Of a stretch of 56,908 nt of DNA, positions 36,479-46,339 are shown piece after piece. Both the position numbers and the translations under genes were made by a program. The notes under the pieces were generated by a model. That model saw nothing but the letters and a program-made list of their open reading frames with translations. It searched no databases and was not told the DNA's origin. How positions within the stretch are numbered: position 1 is the first letter of the stretch; the number at the start of each line of letters is the position of its first letter. The DNA is from an uncultured Prevotellaceae bacterium. Its GTDB lineage: Bacteria > Bacteroidota > Bacteroidia > Bacteroidales > Bacteroidaceae. The stretch covers positions 1-56,908 of the forward strand of contig CACWOS010000034.1 in assembly GCA_902762565.1 (NCBI GenBank), given 5' to 3'.

Positions 36479-39400
36479 ATGAAGAAAGCCTTCTGGTGGA
36501 TTTTGGGTATACTGCTAAGCCCTATTCTGCTGTTTGTGATATTGACAGTCCTGCTTTATCTGCCGCCTGTGCAAAACTGGGCAGTCGATAAAGTGGCAGC
36601 CATTGCCTCGGAGAAGACGGGCATGGATATCACCGTTGGTCATGTAGAACTGTCGTTCCCCCTGGATTTGCAGATAGGCAACTTCATGGTGATTCACCAC
36701 CCCGATACGATTGCTGACGTGGAACAGATGATTGTTGACGTTCAGCTGTTGCCACTCTTCAGTAAACAGGTGGTCATTAATCAGTTGGAAGTTAGCAATA
36801 CAAAGTTAAATACCAATGGCTTTGTTGAGGCAGCTCAGGTAAAGGGAAATTTCAAACGTCTATTTGTGTCGAGTAAGGGTATAGACCTTGACAAGCAGAC
36901 GGTGGAGGTCAATGGCGCCCGTTTAGAGGATGCCAACCTCAATGTGCAGCTGAATGATTCGGTGCCCGAGGATACGACAAAAACCGAAACGCTTTGGAAG
37001 ATTAATATAGATAGTGTTGTCATCAGCCGCTCAGATTTAGCCCTGCACATGCCTGGCGACACGATGAGCGTCAAGACACATTTTGGTACATTGACCGCTA
37101 GGGATGCCCTAATCGACCTTGGCACTGAGACCTATACCGTGGGAAGTGTTGACTGGGTGAATGGTGCTTTGGCTTATGACCAGAACTATCAGCCCCATAT
37201 CGAGGGGCTCGACTTCAATCATATCGACCTTACTCATCTGAATATCGGCATAGATTCTATTTACTATCATGACCCTACACTTCGGTTGAATATGCGACAT
37301 GTAGCATTGAAAGAAAAGAGTGGTATGCAGATAACTGACCTCAGTGGCCCGATAGCCATGGAGGATGGTATTATCCGTCTACCTAAATTCCGACTGAAGA
37401 CCCCGGAGAGTGATATCTATGTGGAAATGGATATGCCCATGTCACTGATGGATGCTGTCAATCCGGGTAAGTTGCGCCTGCGTGTTGATGCCCAACTAGG
37501 ACGTCAGGACTTGATGCGATTTATGGGAGACCTGCCTCAGGCCGTGCGCGACCGTTGGCCATACTATCCTCTGACCGTGAAGGGTGCACTGAAAGGTAAT
37601 ATGGACTATATGGAATTCAAGGACCTCGATATACAGTTGCCTACAGCCTTCTATGCCAATGCTGATGGTTTTGTGGCCAACGTCACCGATCCTAAGCGCC
37701 TGCGCGCCGATGTGCAGTTTAAGGCCCGAAGCCAGAACCTAAGCTTCCTGATGGCTATGCTACCACGTGATATACAGCGCGACTATCGTCTGCCACCGAT
37801 GTCTGCCGAAGGTCGTGTGAAGGCTGATGGTGCTCAGTACTCTGCCAATATCAAAGCCCATGAGGGTAGCGGCTTCCTGTCGCTTGACGGTGATTTCAAT
37901 GCCAATGACATGAGCTACAGTGCCAGCATTAATATTGAAGACGTGAATGTCCACCATTTCATGCCTCATGGCAATATCTACAATGTCAATATTGGAATGA
38001 TGTTGAATGGTCATGGCGTTGACATCTTCTCACCCAATACGGATGCTATATCCACCATCTACATCAATCAGCTGAAAACCAGTCTTTGGAACATGAGTGA
38101 CATGACTGCACTTGCCGTCGTGCGCAATGGACGTATACAATTTGATGTGGAGAGTCGTAACAAGTTGCTCAGTGGTGAGTTCAATATCGATGCACTGTTG
38201 AATACAGAGAAACTCGTAGGAACCTTCTCTGCCGACGTCAATCATGCTGACCTCTATGCGCTGGGACTGATGGAAAGTCCGCTGACCATCGAATTGTGCG
38301 GTTCTGCTGATATCAACTCCGACATGAAGATGAATCACTATATTAGTGGTCTCGTTAGTGACATCGTGGTTACTGATACGGCTAAAACCTATCGTACGGA
38401 GTGGATAGGACTGCATCTCAACACCAAACCCGATACCACCATTGTGCGGGCCCAGAGTGGTGACCTCGTTGTGAAACTGGATGTCAGTGGCAATTTCGAG
38501 TCGTTGTTGTCAAAGCTTAGTGTCCTTGGCGACTCTGCAATGGCTCAGCTTGAACAAAAGAAAATAGACCAGCCAGCCCTACGCCGTCTGTTCCCCACGA
38601 TGAAGATGCATGTTGAGAGTAAACGCGACAATCCTATTGCCAACCTCTTGCTTAGCGGTAATGGTATAGACTTCAGAGAACTGTTTTTCGATATGAACAT
38701 GTCACCTGAGACAGGCATCAATGGTAATGGTTATCTTCATACGCTGATGGTTAGTGGTGTCCGTTTGGATACTATTAACTTCCGACTGACGCAGCGTAAG
38801 GAACGATTATCCTTTGGTGGTCAGATACGTAACAACAAGAAGAATCCGCAATTCGTGTTCAATGCCCTCTTTGATGGTATCTTGCAAGAACGCGGTGCCA
38901 CCTTTGGCGTCCGCTACTATGACGCTGCTAACGTCTTGGGTGCCCGCCTTGGCGCAAAGGCTGAAATGGTGGATAGCGGATTGCTTATGCACCTCATGCC
39001 TGAGCAACCCACACTGGGCTATAAGAAGTTTAACCTGAATAAGGACAACTTTGTGTTATTCAGGAATAATAAGAAGGTGGAAGCCAATATAGACCTTGTG
39101 GCTGATGATAGAACTGGTCTGAAAATATATTCAGACTCTTCAGATCCGACAGCTTTGCAGGATATTACCGTCAGTGTGAACAGAATTAATCTTGCGGAGA
39201 TTACCTCTATCTTCCCCTATATGCCTCGCATCACAGGTTTGTTCGATGGCGACTACCATGTCATCCAGGATGCTTCGAGCCGTTTCTCTGTGGTGGGCGA
39301 TATGTCTGTGCGCAACATGACCTATGAACAGTGTCCTATTGGCAACATCAATACAGAAATGGTTTATCTGCAGAATAGTGATTCGGCTCACGTTGTAGAG

Positions 39401-41134
39401 GCCCGTATGATGAAGGATAACGTTGAGATTGGTAATATATCGGGAACCTACTATGATGTGGGTGATGGTAAGGTGAATCTCAAGTTCACGATGGACCATC
39501 TGCCGCTGAACTTGGTCAATGGCTTCATTCCAGACCAGCTGTTTGGTCTGCAGGGCTATGGCGTGGGCGAACTGGATATCCGCGGTCCGCTGGCCAAGTT
39601 GAAAGTGGATGGTAAGGTCGTGCTCGACTCTGCTTATTTGGAGAGTATTCCTTACGGCGTCAAAATGCGTTTTGCCAAGGATCCATTAGTGATAGAAAAC
39701 TCCAGACTGAACATCAACAACTATAACCTCTATTCGTCGAAGAACGATGAGTTGAACGTACATGGTACTGTTGACTTTGCAGATTTTGACCATATCATGA
39801 CCAACTTGCGTCTGCGTGCCCAGAACTATCAGATTATCGATGCCAAGGAGAATAAGCAAAGTGTAGCCTATGGTAAGGCCTTTGTCAACTTCTTCGCTCG
39901 AATCAGTGGTACGCTGGACAATATGACTATGCGTGGACGTTTCGACGTGCTGGGCAGTACGGATCTCAGCTATGTGTTGCGTGACAGCCCGTTGACCACT
40001 GATAATCAGTTGGAGGAACTGGTGAAGTTTACCGACTTCAGTGACAGCACGCAGACCGTTGTAGAGCGTCCGCAACTGACCGGTTTTAAGATGGATATGA
40101 CGCTTAACGTGGATCGTGGTGCTCATATTATGGCCTATCTTAATGAAGACCACTCCAACTATATCGATCTGATGGGTGGTGGTGCACTTCGTATGGGCTA
40201 TTCGCCTGAGGACAATCTGCAACTGACGGGACGTTATACGTTGTCTAATGGCGAGATGAAGTACTCGTTGCCTGTCATCCCGCTGAAGACGTTTACCATT
40301 CAGGATGGTTCCTATGTTGAGTTTACGGGTGATCCGATGAATCCTACACTGAACATCACTGCTGTCGAGCGCACTAAGGCTAATGTCAGCAAATCGGGCG
40401 AACCAGCTCGCAGCATTGAATTCGACTGTGGTGTCATTATTACCCAGACACTTAGTAAAATGGGCGTTGAGTTCACTCTTGATGCCCCAGAGGATATGCA
40501 ACTGCATAGTGAATTGCAGGCTATGTCGAAGGAAGAACGTGGTAAACTGGCTGTCACCATGCTCACCACGGGTATGTATCTGAATAGTGAAAGTACGGGC
40601 AGCTTCTCTATGAACTCAGCTCTCTCGTCGTTCCTCAACTCGCAGATTAACTCTATCTCAGGTAGTGCCCTGCGCACCCTCGACCTTCAGTTTGGCATGG
40701 ACAACTCGACAGATGCTACTGGTCAGACCCATACCGACTATTCCTTCAAGTTTGCCAAGCGCTTTATGAACAATCGTCTAAAGATTGCTGTGGGGGGCAA
40801 GGTGTCGACTGGTGCTGAGTTGCAACAACGTAATAACTCATTCTTCGATAATGTGTCGTTAGAATACCGACTAGATAATTCTGCCAACAAGTATGTCTCT
40901 CTGTACTTCCAGAACAATGTCTACGATTGGCTTGATGGTTACACACAGAAGTATGGTGGCGGCTTCATCTGGCGCCGTTCTATGAATCGTTTCCTCGACA
41001 TCTTCAAGTTCAAGGAAACGAACATCATGATGCCATTGCGTAGAGACAGCGTAACAAGCACGACCAGACCAGCAACGCCACGCGACACAGTAAGGACGGA
41101 CACCCTAAAGACCCATGCCCATGACACGAAATAG
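36479..41134 (+). CDS. tamB: TamB-like translocation/assembly protein (DUF490)
   Basis: A 1551-aa envelope-spanning protein with an N-terminal membrane anchor (AFWWILGILLSPILLFVILTVLLYL). Long beta-rich repeats follow (LEVSNTKLNTNGFVEAAQV..., IDSVVISRSDLALHMPGDT), and the C-terminal DUF490/TamB domain lies at about 1250-1480 (FTIQDGSYVEFTGDPMNPTL, SLSKMGVEFTLDAPED). TamB proteins form a groove between inner and outer membrane used in lipid transport and OMP assembly. The start at 36479 is chosen because it begins the anchor. The tail overlaps the next gene by 20 bp. Confidence 0.9.
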   Translation: MKKAFWWILGILLSPILLFVILTVLLYLPPVQNWAVDKVAAIASEKTGMDITVGHVELSFPLDLQIGNFMVIHHPDTIADVEQMIVDVQLLPLFSKQVVINQLEVSNTKLNTNGFVEAAQVKGNFKRLFVSSKGIDLDKQTVEVNGARLEDANLNVQLNDSVPEDTTKTETLWKINIDSVVISRSDLALHMPGDTMSVKTHFGTLTARDALIDLGTETYTVGSVDWVNGALAYDQNYQPHIEGLDFNHIDLTHLNIGIDSIYYHDPTLRLNMRHVALKEKSGMQITDLSGPIAMEDGIIRLPKFRLKTPESDIYVEMDMPMSLMDAVNPGKLRLRVDAQLGRQDLMRFMGDLPQAVRDRWPYYPLTVKGALKGNMDYMEFKDLDIQLPTAFYANADGFVANVTDPKRLRADVQFKARSQNLSFLMAMLPRDIQRDYRLPPMSAEGRVKADGAQYSANIKAHEGSGFLSLDGDFNANDMSYSASINIEDVNVHHFMPHGNIYNVNIGMMLNGHGVDIFSPNTDAISTIYINQLKTSLWNMSDMTALAVVRNGRIQFDVESRNKLLSGEFNIDALLNTEKLVGTFSADVNHADLYALGLMESPLTIELCGSADINSDMKMNHYISGLVSDIVVTDTAKTYRTEWIGLHLNTKPDTTIVRAQSGDLVVKLDVSGNFESLLSKLSVLGDSAMAQLEQKKIDQPALRRLFPTMKMHVESKRDNPIANLLLSGNGIDFRELFFDMNMSPETGINGNGYLHTLMVSGVRLDTINFRLTQRKERLSFGGQIRNNKKNPQFVFNALFDGILQERGATFGVRYYDAANVLGARLGAKAEMVDSGLLMHLMPEQPTLGYKKFNLNKDNFVLFRNNKKVEANIDLVADDRTGLKIYSDSSDPTALQDITVSVNRINLAEITSIFPYMPRITGLFDGDYHVIQDASSRFSVVGDMSVRNMTYEQCPIGNINTEMVYLQNSDSAHVVEARMMKDNVEIGNISGTYYDVGDGKVNLKFTMDHLPLNLVNGFIPDQLFGLQGYGVGELDIRGPLAKLKVDGKVVLDSAYLESIPYGVKMRFAKDPLVIENSRLNINNYNLYSSKNDELNVHGTVDFADFDHIMTNLRLRAQNYQIIDAKENKQSVAYGKAFVNFFARISGTLDNMTMRGRFDVLGSTDLSYVLRDSPLTTDNQLEELVKFTDFSDSTQTVVERPQLTGFKMDMTLNVDRGAHIMAYLNEDHSNYIDLMGGGALRMGYSPEDNLQLTGRYTLSNGEMKYSLPVIPLKTFTIQDGSYVEFTGDPMNPTLNITAVERTKANVSKSGEPARSIEFDCGVIITQTLSKMGVEFTLDAPEDMQLHSELQAMSKEERGKLAVTMLTTGMYLNSESTGSFSMNSALSSFLNSQINSISGSALRTLDLQFGMDNSTDATGQTHTDYSFKFAKRFMNNRLKIAVGGKVSTGAELQQRNNSFFDNVSLEYRLDNSANKYVSLYFQNNVYDWLDGYTQKYGGGFIWRRSMNRFLDIFKFKETNIMMPLRRDSVTSTTRPATPRDTVRTDTLKTHAHDTK

Positions 41135-43511
41135 CATCACATATTCTATCATCATTCTTGCCTCTTCCGTCATTTTGGCTTCTTGCTCAATGACGAAGAA
41201 TATTCCTGAGGATGACCAGCTCTTTACGGGACTGAAGAGCATTACCTATGAAGACTATGAGCAGAATGATAACTTTACCAAGGCACAGGAGGAGGTCGAG
41301 GCTGCTTTGGCTACAGCTCCTAACGGATCCCTCTTGGGCAGCAGCTACTATCGTTTGCCCTTCTCCATGGGTGTATCCATCTGGAACCACTACTCAGGCA
41401 AGGATACTGGCTTTGCTCGCTGGATGACCAAGACTTTTGGCAGTCAGCCTGTCCTCATGTCGTGGGTTAATCCGAAACTGCGTGCCTCTGTCGCCCAGTC
41501 CGTCTTGCGCAATCACGGCTACTTCGGTGCCATTGTTGATTACGAGACTATCACACAGAAGAATCCTAAGACGGCCAAGATTTCCTATAACGTGATGCCT
41601 GGACGTATGTACAAGCTTGACTCCATCAGTATCGTAGGTTTCCCGGTTGAGGCCGACAGCATGATACATGCTACGTCTGATGAAACGTACCTCAAGAAGG
41701 GTGATGCCTTTGTTGTCAGCAATCTGGATGCCGAACGTCAGCGCATCAGCACTCTTCTGCGCAATAATGGCTATTATTACTATCAGCCAGGTTACGCCTC
41801 TTATCTGGCCGATACCTTTGTGGTTGACGGCAAGGTGCAGTTACAATTGAAACTGGCTAATGACATCCCTCGGGAAGCCTTACACAAATGGTATATCGGA
41901 CGTATTGACTTGAATTTGCGCAAGTCTGCCCGTGAACAATATACCGATTCATTAAAGGGACGTTTCTTCACCATTCGTTTCTCAGGCAAGAAACCGCCTA
42001 TCCGTTCGCGTGTGCTGATGGCCGACGTTAAATTACGCCCCCGACAGCTCTATAGTCACGATGCTTATCTGCAGTCGGTCAGCAAGTTAAACGCTACAGG
42101 TCTTTTCTCGTCGGTCAATATGGCTCTGACACCACGTGATACTACGGCCCAGTGTGACACACTTGATTTGGCACTTAATTGTACGTTCGACAAACCTTGG
42201 GACTTCTATGTAGAGACCAACTTCAATGCTCGCACCATTGGTCGTATGGGACCGGAATTCCGAATGGGTGTCACCCGTCGTAACGCTTTCCGCGGTGCAG
42301 AGAAGATTGATATTAATGTGCATGGTTCCTATGAGTGGGCTACTAGCAATAATGCCTCAGACATGAGCAACTACGAGTATGGTGCCGATGCTTCGGTTGA
42401 GTTTCCGCGTATCATCGCCCCCTTCTTCGGTGGCAACCGCGTCAGTCGTGATAGACAAGGTAACATCAGGCGTGACAGTCAAGGCCGTGCTGTCCGCCGC
42501 TACCGTTTCTATTCGACGCCGTCAACGCTTGCCAAGTTTTCTACTGACGTTATCTATCGTCCGGGCTATTATAAGATGCATGTTGTATCTGGTGAGTGGA
42601 CTTATCGCTGGCAGACGTCAGCCCAAAGCCGTCACGAGTTTTCGCCACTCACGCTGAAGTATCAGTTCATGAACAGCCATACCTCTGAGTTCGACTCTTT
42701 GATGTCAGATAATCCCTATTTGATGAGCACAATGCAGGACTATTTTGTTCCTGAGATGCGCTATACTTACACTTATACCAGTCCGTCCAGTTATCTCCAT
42801 CCTATTCGCTGGGAGACCACACTGGTAGAATCGGGTAATGGTGTGGCACTTTATGACTTGGCCACTGGCAAAAAGTGGAACGATAAGGAAAAGGAAATGT
42901 TCAAGAACCCCTATTCTCAGTTCCTGAAAATAGAGACAGACTTTACCAAGACGTGGACACTTGATGCAGCCTCTAAACTGGTGGGTCATATCAATGCAGG
43001 CTATATTCACGTATACGGTAACAGTGTGTGGTTGCCTAATAGCGAACTCTTCTATGTTGGCGGTGCCAATAGCATCCGTGCCTTGAACGTGCGTGGTGCA
43101 GGTCCTGGAGCCGTCCGGAGTTTCGGCAATAATGCTGCCGACTACATTCTGCGCAACGGCTCTATCAAGTTCGTATGCAATCTTGAATATCGTCGCCAGT
43201 TCTTTGGCAATCTGTATGGTGCTGTCTTCCTCGATGCTGGTAACGTGTGGACACCCCCTGGCAAGCATTTCGGCGATAGTACGATAGATAAGGTCTATGA
43301 AGCAGGTAACTTCAAGTGGCGGAATTTCTTCCGTGAGCAGGCTGTGGGTACAGGTCTCGGTATTCGTTACGACCTAGACTTCCTCATCATTCGTCTCGAC
43401 TGGGGTGTTGCCCTCCATGTGCCTTATGAAACCTCTAAGTCTGGCTTCTATAACATTGAGCGTTTTAAGAATAGTCACACTTTGCATTTCGCCATTGGCT
43501 ATCCGTTCTGA
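41115..43511 (+). CDS. tamL: TamL/TamA-type BamA-superfamily outer-membrane protein with lipobox
   Basis: A 798-aa protein with a lipoprotein-type signal (SIIILASSVILASC, lipobox LASC), POTRA-like domains (about 150-330: SISIVGFPVEADS, KGDAFVVSNLDAERQRISTLLRNNGYYYY) and a C-terminal 16-strand barrel (NFNARTIGRMGPEFRMGVT, FYVGGANSIRALNVRG, VFLDAGNVW, GIRYDLDFLIIRLDWG). A lipid-anchored TamA homologue, TamL, is the form described in Bacteroidetes, and it is paired here with tamB by a 20-bp overlap. A start two codons later is also possible. Confidence 0.88.
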   Translation: MPMTRNSITYSIIILASSVILASCSMTKNIPEDDQLFTGLKSITYEDYEQNDNFTKAQEEVEAALATAPNGSLLGSSYYRLPFSMGVSIWNHYSGKDTGFARWMTKTFGSQPVLMSWVNPKLRASVAQSVLRNHGYFGAIVDYETITQKNPKTAKISYNVMPGRMYKLDSISIVGFPVEADSMIHATSDETYLKKGDAFVVSNLDAERQRISTLLRNNGYYYYQPGYASYLADTFVVDGKVQLQLKLANDIPREALHKWYIGRIDLNLRKSAREQYTDSLKGRFFTIRFSGKKPPIRSRVLMADVKLRPRQLYSHDAYLQSVSKLNATGLFSSVNMALTPRDTTAQCDTLDLALNCTFDKPWDFYVETNFNARTIGRMGPEFRMGVTRRNAFRGAEKIDINVHGSYEWATSNNASDMSNYEYGADASVEFPRIIAPFFGGNRVSRDRQGNIRRDSQGRAVRRYRFYSTPSTLAKFSTDVIYRPGYYKMHVVSGEWTYRWQTSAQSRHEFSPLTLKYQFMNSHTSEFDSLMSDNPYLMSTMQDYFVPEMRYTYTYTSPSSYLHPIRWETTLVESGNGVALYDLATGKKWNDKEKEMFKNPYSQFLKIETDFTKTWTLDAASKLVGHINAGYIHVYGNSVWLPNSELFYVGGANSIRALNVRGAGPGAVRSFGNNAADYILRNGSIKFVCNLEYRRQFFGNLYGAVFLDAGNVWTPPGKHFGDSTIDKVYEAGNFKWRNFFREQAVGTGLGIRYDLDFLIIRLDWGVALHVPYETSKSGFYNIERFKNSHTLHFAIGYPF

Positions 43512-43533
43512 TGCATAATAATGAAAGAATAAG

Positions 43534-43572
43534 AAAATGAGGGATTATAATTTGGTACTTCCCTCATTTTTT
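43534..43572 (+). terminator. Terminator after tamL
   Basis: AAAATGAGGGA (43534-43544) and TCCCTCATTTT (43560-43570) form a perfect 11-bp stem followed by TT. The loop contains the -33 element of the next gene. Confidence 0.8.
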
Positions 43573-43582
43573 CGTACCTTTG
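43551..43582 (+). promoter_or_regulatory. Nucleotidyltransferase promoter inside the terminator, TTTG-N20-TACCTTTG
   Basis: TTTG at 43551-43554 is in the terminator loop, and TACCTTTG (43575-43582) follows after 20 bp. Confidence 0.75.
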
Positions 43583-43618
43583 TCGGCGAAAAGTGATTAA
43601 AATTAAAATATAAGTGTC

Positions 43619-44530
43619 ATGAAACCAACATTGTTTCTTTTAGCAGCTGGCATGGGTAGCCGTTATGGTGGCCTGAAGCAGCTCGACGGTCTGGGCCCCA
43701 ACGGCGAGACCATTATGGACTATAGTATCTATGATGCCATTCAGGCAGGATTCGGAAAAATCGTATGGGTAATCCGCAAGGACTTTGAGGAGCAGTTCCG
43801 TACACAGATTCTTTCGAAATATGAAGGTCATGTGCCTTGTGAGCTCTGCTTCCAGGGGCTTGATGCCCTGCCCGCAGGCTTCAGCGTTCCCGAAGGTCGT
43901 GTAAAGCCTTGGGGCACGAATCATGCAGTGCTGATGGGTAAGGATATAATCAAGGAGCCATTCTGTGTTATCAACTGCGATGACTTCTATGGTCGCGACT
44001 GCTTTATGCAGATTGGCAAGTTCCTCAGTGAGTTGCCTGAGGGTGCTAAGAACCAGTATGCCATGGTCGGCTTCCGCGTATGCAATACCCTGAGTGAGAA
44101 TGGTAGTGTGGCTCGAGGTGTATGTTCGTATAACGACAAGCGTCATCTGACAGACGTCGTAGAACGTACTGAAATCCTGCGTCAGAATGGTCATATACAA
44201 TTCAAGGATGAGCAGGGCGAATGGCAGAACCTCGATGATAATACGCCTGTATCCATGAACGTATGGGGTTTCACTCCCGACTACTTCGAATATAGTGAGG
44301 CTTATTTCAAGGAGTTCCTCAGCGATCCGAAAAATATGGAGAACCTAAAGGCTGAGTTCTTTATTCCTCTGATGGTTAACAAGCTGATTACCGAAGGAAC
44401 GGCTACTTGTGAGGTGCTTGACACCACCAGTAAATGGTTTGGCGTCACCTATGCGGCCGACCGCGCTGAAACCGTGGCTCGTATCCAGAAATTGGTAGAT
44501 GAGGGTGTCTATCCCAATAAACTGTTTTAA
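43619..44530 (+). CDS. Sugar-phosphate nucleotidyltransferase family protein
   Basis: A 303-aa GT-A-fold protein. The nucleotide loop is LLAAGMGSRYGGLKQLDGLGPNGETIMDYSIYDA. A metal-binding NCDDFYGRDCF is at about 120-130. KPWGTNHAVLMGKDI and SMNVWGFTPDYFE are further family marks. It probably transfers a nucleotide to a sugar phosphate in envelope or capsule precursor synthesis; the sugar and base are not predictable. It has its own promoter and precedes nrnA by 6 bp. Confidence 0.88.
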   Translation: MKPTLFLLAAGMGSRYGGLKQLDGLGPNGETIMDYSIYDAIQAGFGKIVWVIRKDFEEQFRTQILSKYEGHVPCELCFQGLDALPAGFSVPEGRVKPWGTNHAVLMGKDIIKEPFCVINCDDFYGRDCFMQIGKFLSELPEGAKNQYAMVGFRVCNTLSENGSVARGVCSYNDKRHLTDVVERTEILRQNGHIQFKDEQGEWQNLDDNTPVSMNVWGFTPDYFEYSEAYFKEFLSDPKNMENLKAEFFIPLMVNKLITEGTATCEVLDTTSKWFGVTYAADRAETVARIQKLVDEGVYPNKLF

Positions 44531-44536
44531 AAACGA

Positions 44537-45571
44537 ATGCTGACAAACATTATGACTGAAGGGGAGTGCAGCTTGCTGCGCTCCCTTATAGCCGGTGCCG
44601 ATAGCATCGTGTTGTGCTGTCACCAGAATGCCGACGGTGATGCATTAGGCGCTATGCTGGGGTGGGGTGAGACATTGCGCCAGATGGGTAAGGAACCGTT
44701 GATGGTTGTGCCTGACCAGTATCCTGATTATCTGCAATGGTTACCAAATACCGAGAAAATTGTGCGCTATGACAAGCGTCCAGACTATGTAGATACGGTG
44801 CTTAAGATTGCCGACCTTGTGTTCTGTCTTGACTTCAATTCGGCTCAGCGTACTGACGAGATGGCAGCATCGCTCATCGCATCGCCTGCCAAAAAGGTAC
44901 TGATAGACCATCACCCTGACCCTGATGTGGATACGACTCTCTGCCTCTCGCATCCTGAGATGTCGAGTGCCAGTGAGTTGGTGTTCCGTATTGTATGGCA
45001 GTTGGGACTGTTTGAAGAATTGGGTAAACACTTTGCCATTCCTGTATATTGTGGCATGATGACGGATACAGGCGGTTTTACCTTCAATTCCAATAATCCT
45101 GAAATCTTCTATATTATCAGTCAACTGCTGACTAAGCACATCAACAAGGATAAGATATACCGTAATGTGTATCATAACTACTCCGAGCATCGCTTGCGAC
45201 TGGTGGGACATGTTCTTTGTAATCGTTTGGTGGTAGATGAGAAACGTCATGCTGCCTATTATACCTTGACGCGTGAGGACTTGCGACAGTTCCATTTTAT
45301 CAAGGGTGATGCCGAAGGACTGGTTAATATGCCATTACAAATTAAGGGCCTGAAATTAAGTATCTCGTTACGTGAGGATACAGACCGTGATCAGACTATT
45401 TGGGTAAGCCTGCGTTCTGTAGACGACTTCCCATGTAACGAAGTGGCTGCCCAATTCTTTAATGGTGGTGGACATTTGAACGCTTCGGGTGGAAGGCTTA
45501 ATTGTAGCATGGCAGAAGCCATAAAAATTGTTGAACAAGCATTGCTGGCGTTTGAAAACAAGTTAAAGTAG
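44537..45571 (+). CDS. nrnA: DHH-family nanoRNase / pAp phosphatase
   Basis: A 344-aa DHH-DHHA1 phosphoesterase that degrades 2-5-nt RNAs and dephosphorylates pAp. Motifs: HQNADGDALGAMLG (metal site), DFNSAQRTDEM, DHHPDPD (signature) and TDTGGF; the DHHA1 domain ends GGGHLNASGGRL. It lies between the nucleotidyltransferase gene and DUF4827, all on the plus strand. Confidence 0.92.
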   Translation: MLTNIMTEGECSLLRSLIAGADSIVLCCHQNADGDALGAMLGWGETLRQMGKEPLMVVPDQYPDYLQWLPNTEKIVRYDKRPDYVDTVLKIADLVFCLDFNSAQRTDEMAASLIASPAKKVLIDHHPDPDVDTTLCLSHPEMSSASELVFRIVWQLGLFEELGKHFAIPVYCGMMTDTGGFTFNSNNPEIFYIISQLLTKHINKDKIYRNVYHNYSEHRLRLVGHVLCNRLVVDEKRHAAYYTLTREDLRQFHFIKGDAEGLVNMPLQIKGLKLSISLREDTDRDQTIWVSLRSVDDFPCNEVAAQFFNGGGHLNASGGRLNCSMAEAIKIVEQALLAFENKLK

Positions 45572-45626
45572 CCTAATAAATGGTGCATAATGCCTCATGT
45601 ATCATGCTTATTTCAAATTATTTTTG

Positions 45627-45634
45627 TAATTTTG
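45627..45634 (+). promoter_or_regulatory. -7 element for the DUF4827 gene
   Basis: TAATTTTG, 27 bp before the ATG; the -33 element is not clear. Confidence 0.4.
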
Positions 45635-45661
45635 TGCCCGAATTTTAATGATTACGACGAA

Positions 45662-46330
45662 ATGAACAAATTCATTCATACGCTACTCTTCGTGTTTGGT
45701 GTGCTTAGTCTTACCAGTTGTAATGACTATGAGACCTATGCGGACATGAAGGCTAAGGAGCAGAATGCCATTAGTAACTTTATCAGCCGTGAGGGTATTC
45801 AGGTTATTGATGAAACAACTTTTAAGAATCAGGGTGAAACCACTGACACAACCAGAAAACAGTTTGTCCGCTTGTCGCGTACAGGTGTCTACATGCAGAT
45901 TATGCGCAAGGGATGCGGCAAACCATTAGGCGAGAAGGAAAGTGCCAACCTGCTTTGCCGTTTCATGGAGAAGAACCTGCTGACCGACTCAATTCTGATT
46001 CGTAACGATCAGCAGAGCTTGGTATATTTCTCAAGTCTGGGCCAGAGTGTCGATCCTTCACAATATGTCGACAAGATGTATGTGACGCGTAACGGTACGA
46101 CGATTACGGGCATGTTTGTGGAGGGCATGATGCAAACGTACCATAGTTCGACGTCTGTTCCCGGCGGTTGGTTGGTTCCTTTGAACTACATTAATGTCGG
46201 TCGTCCGGAGAAAGATGGCGATGAGGTTGCAAAGGTACGCTTGATTGTGCCTCATTCACAAGGTACTGCAGATGCTTCGTCAAGCGTATATCCTTGTTAC
46301 TACGAGATAAGTTACGAAAAAGCGAAATAA
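45662..46330 (+). CDS. DUF4827 lipoprotein
   Basis: A 222-aa exported lipoprotein: MNKFIHTLLFVFGVLSLTSC has a clear lipobox (LTSC). After it comes NDYETYADMKAKEQNAISNFI and the C-terminal VPLNYINVGRP, CYYEISYE, as in DUF4827 proteins, which resemble periplasmic FKBP-like isomerases of the outer membrane. The start at 45662 is chosen by the signal peptide and promoter over an upstream ATG. It is next to glmM (9 bp). Confidence 0.85.
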   Translation: MNKFIHTLLFVFGVLSLTSCNDYETYADMKAKEQNAISNFISREGIQVIDETTFKNQGETTDTTRKQFVRLSRTGVYMQIMRKGCGKPLGEKESANLLCRFMEKNLLTDSILIRNDQQSLVYFSSLGQSVDPSQYVDKMYVTRNGTTITGMFVEGMMQTYHSSTSVPGGWLVPLNYINVGRPEKDGDEVAKVRLIVPHSQGTADASSSVYPCYYEISYEKAK

Positions 46331-46339
46331 GATAAATAT

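Noticed and set aside
39686-40507. 273-codon minus-strand frame in tamB
   Set aside because: Antisense shadow of the well-supported tamB gene.
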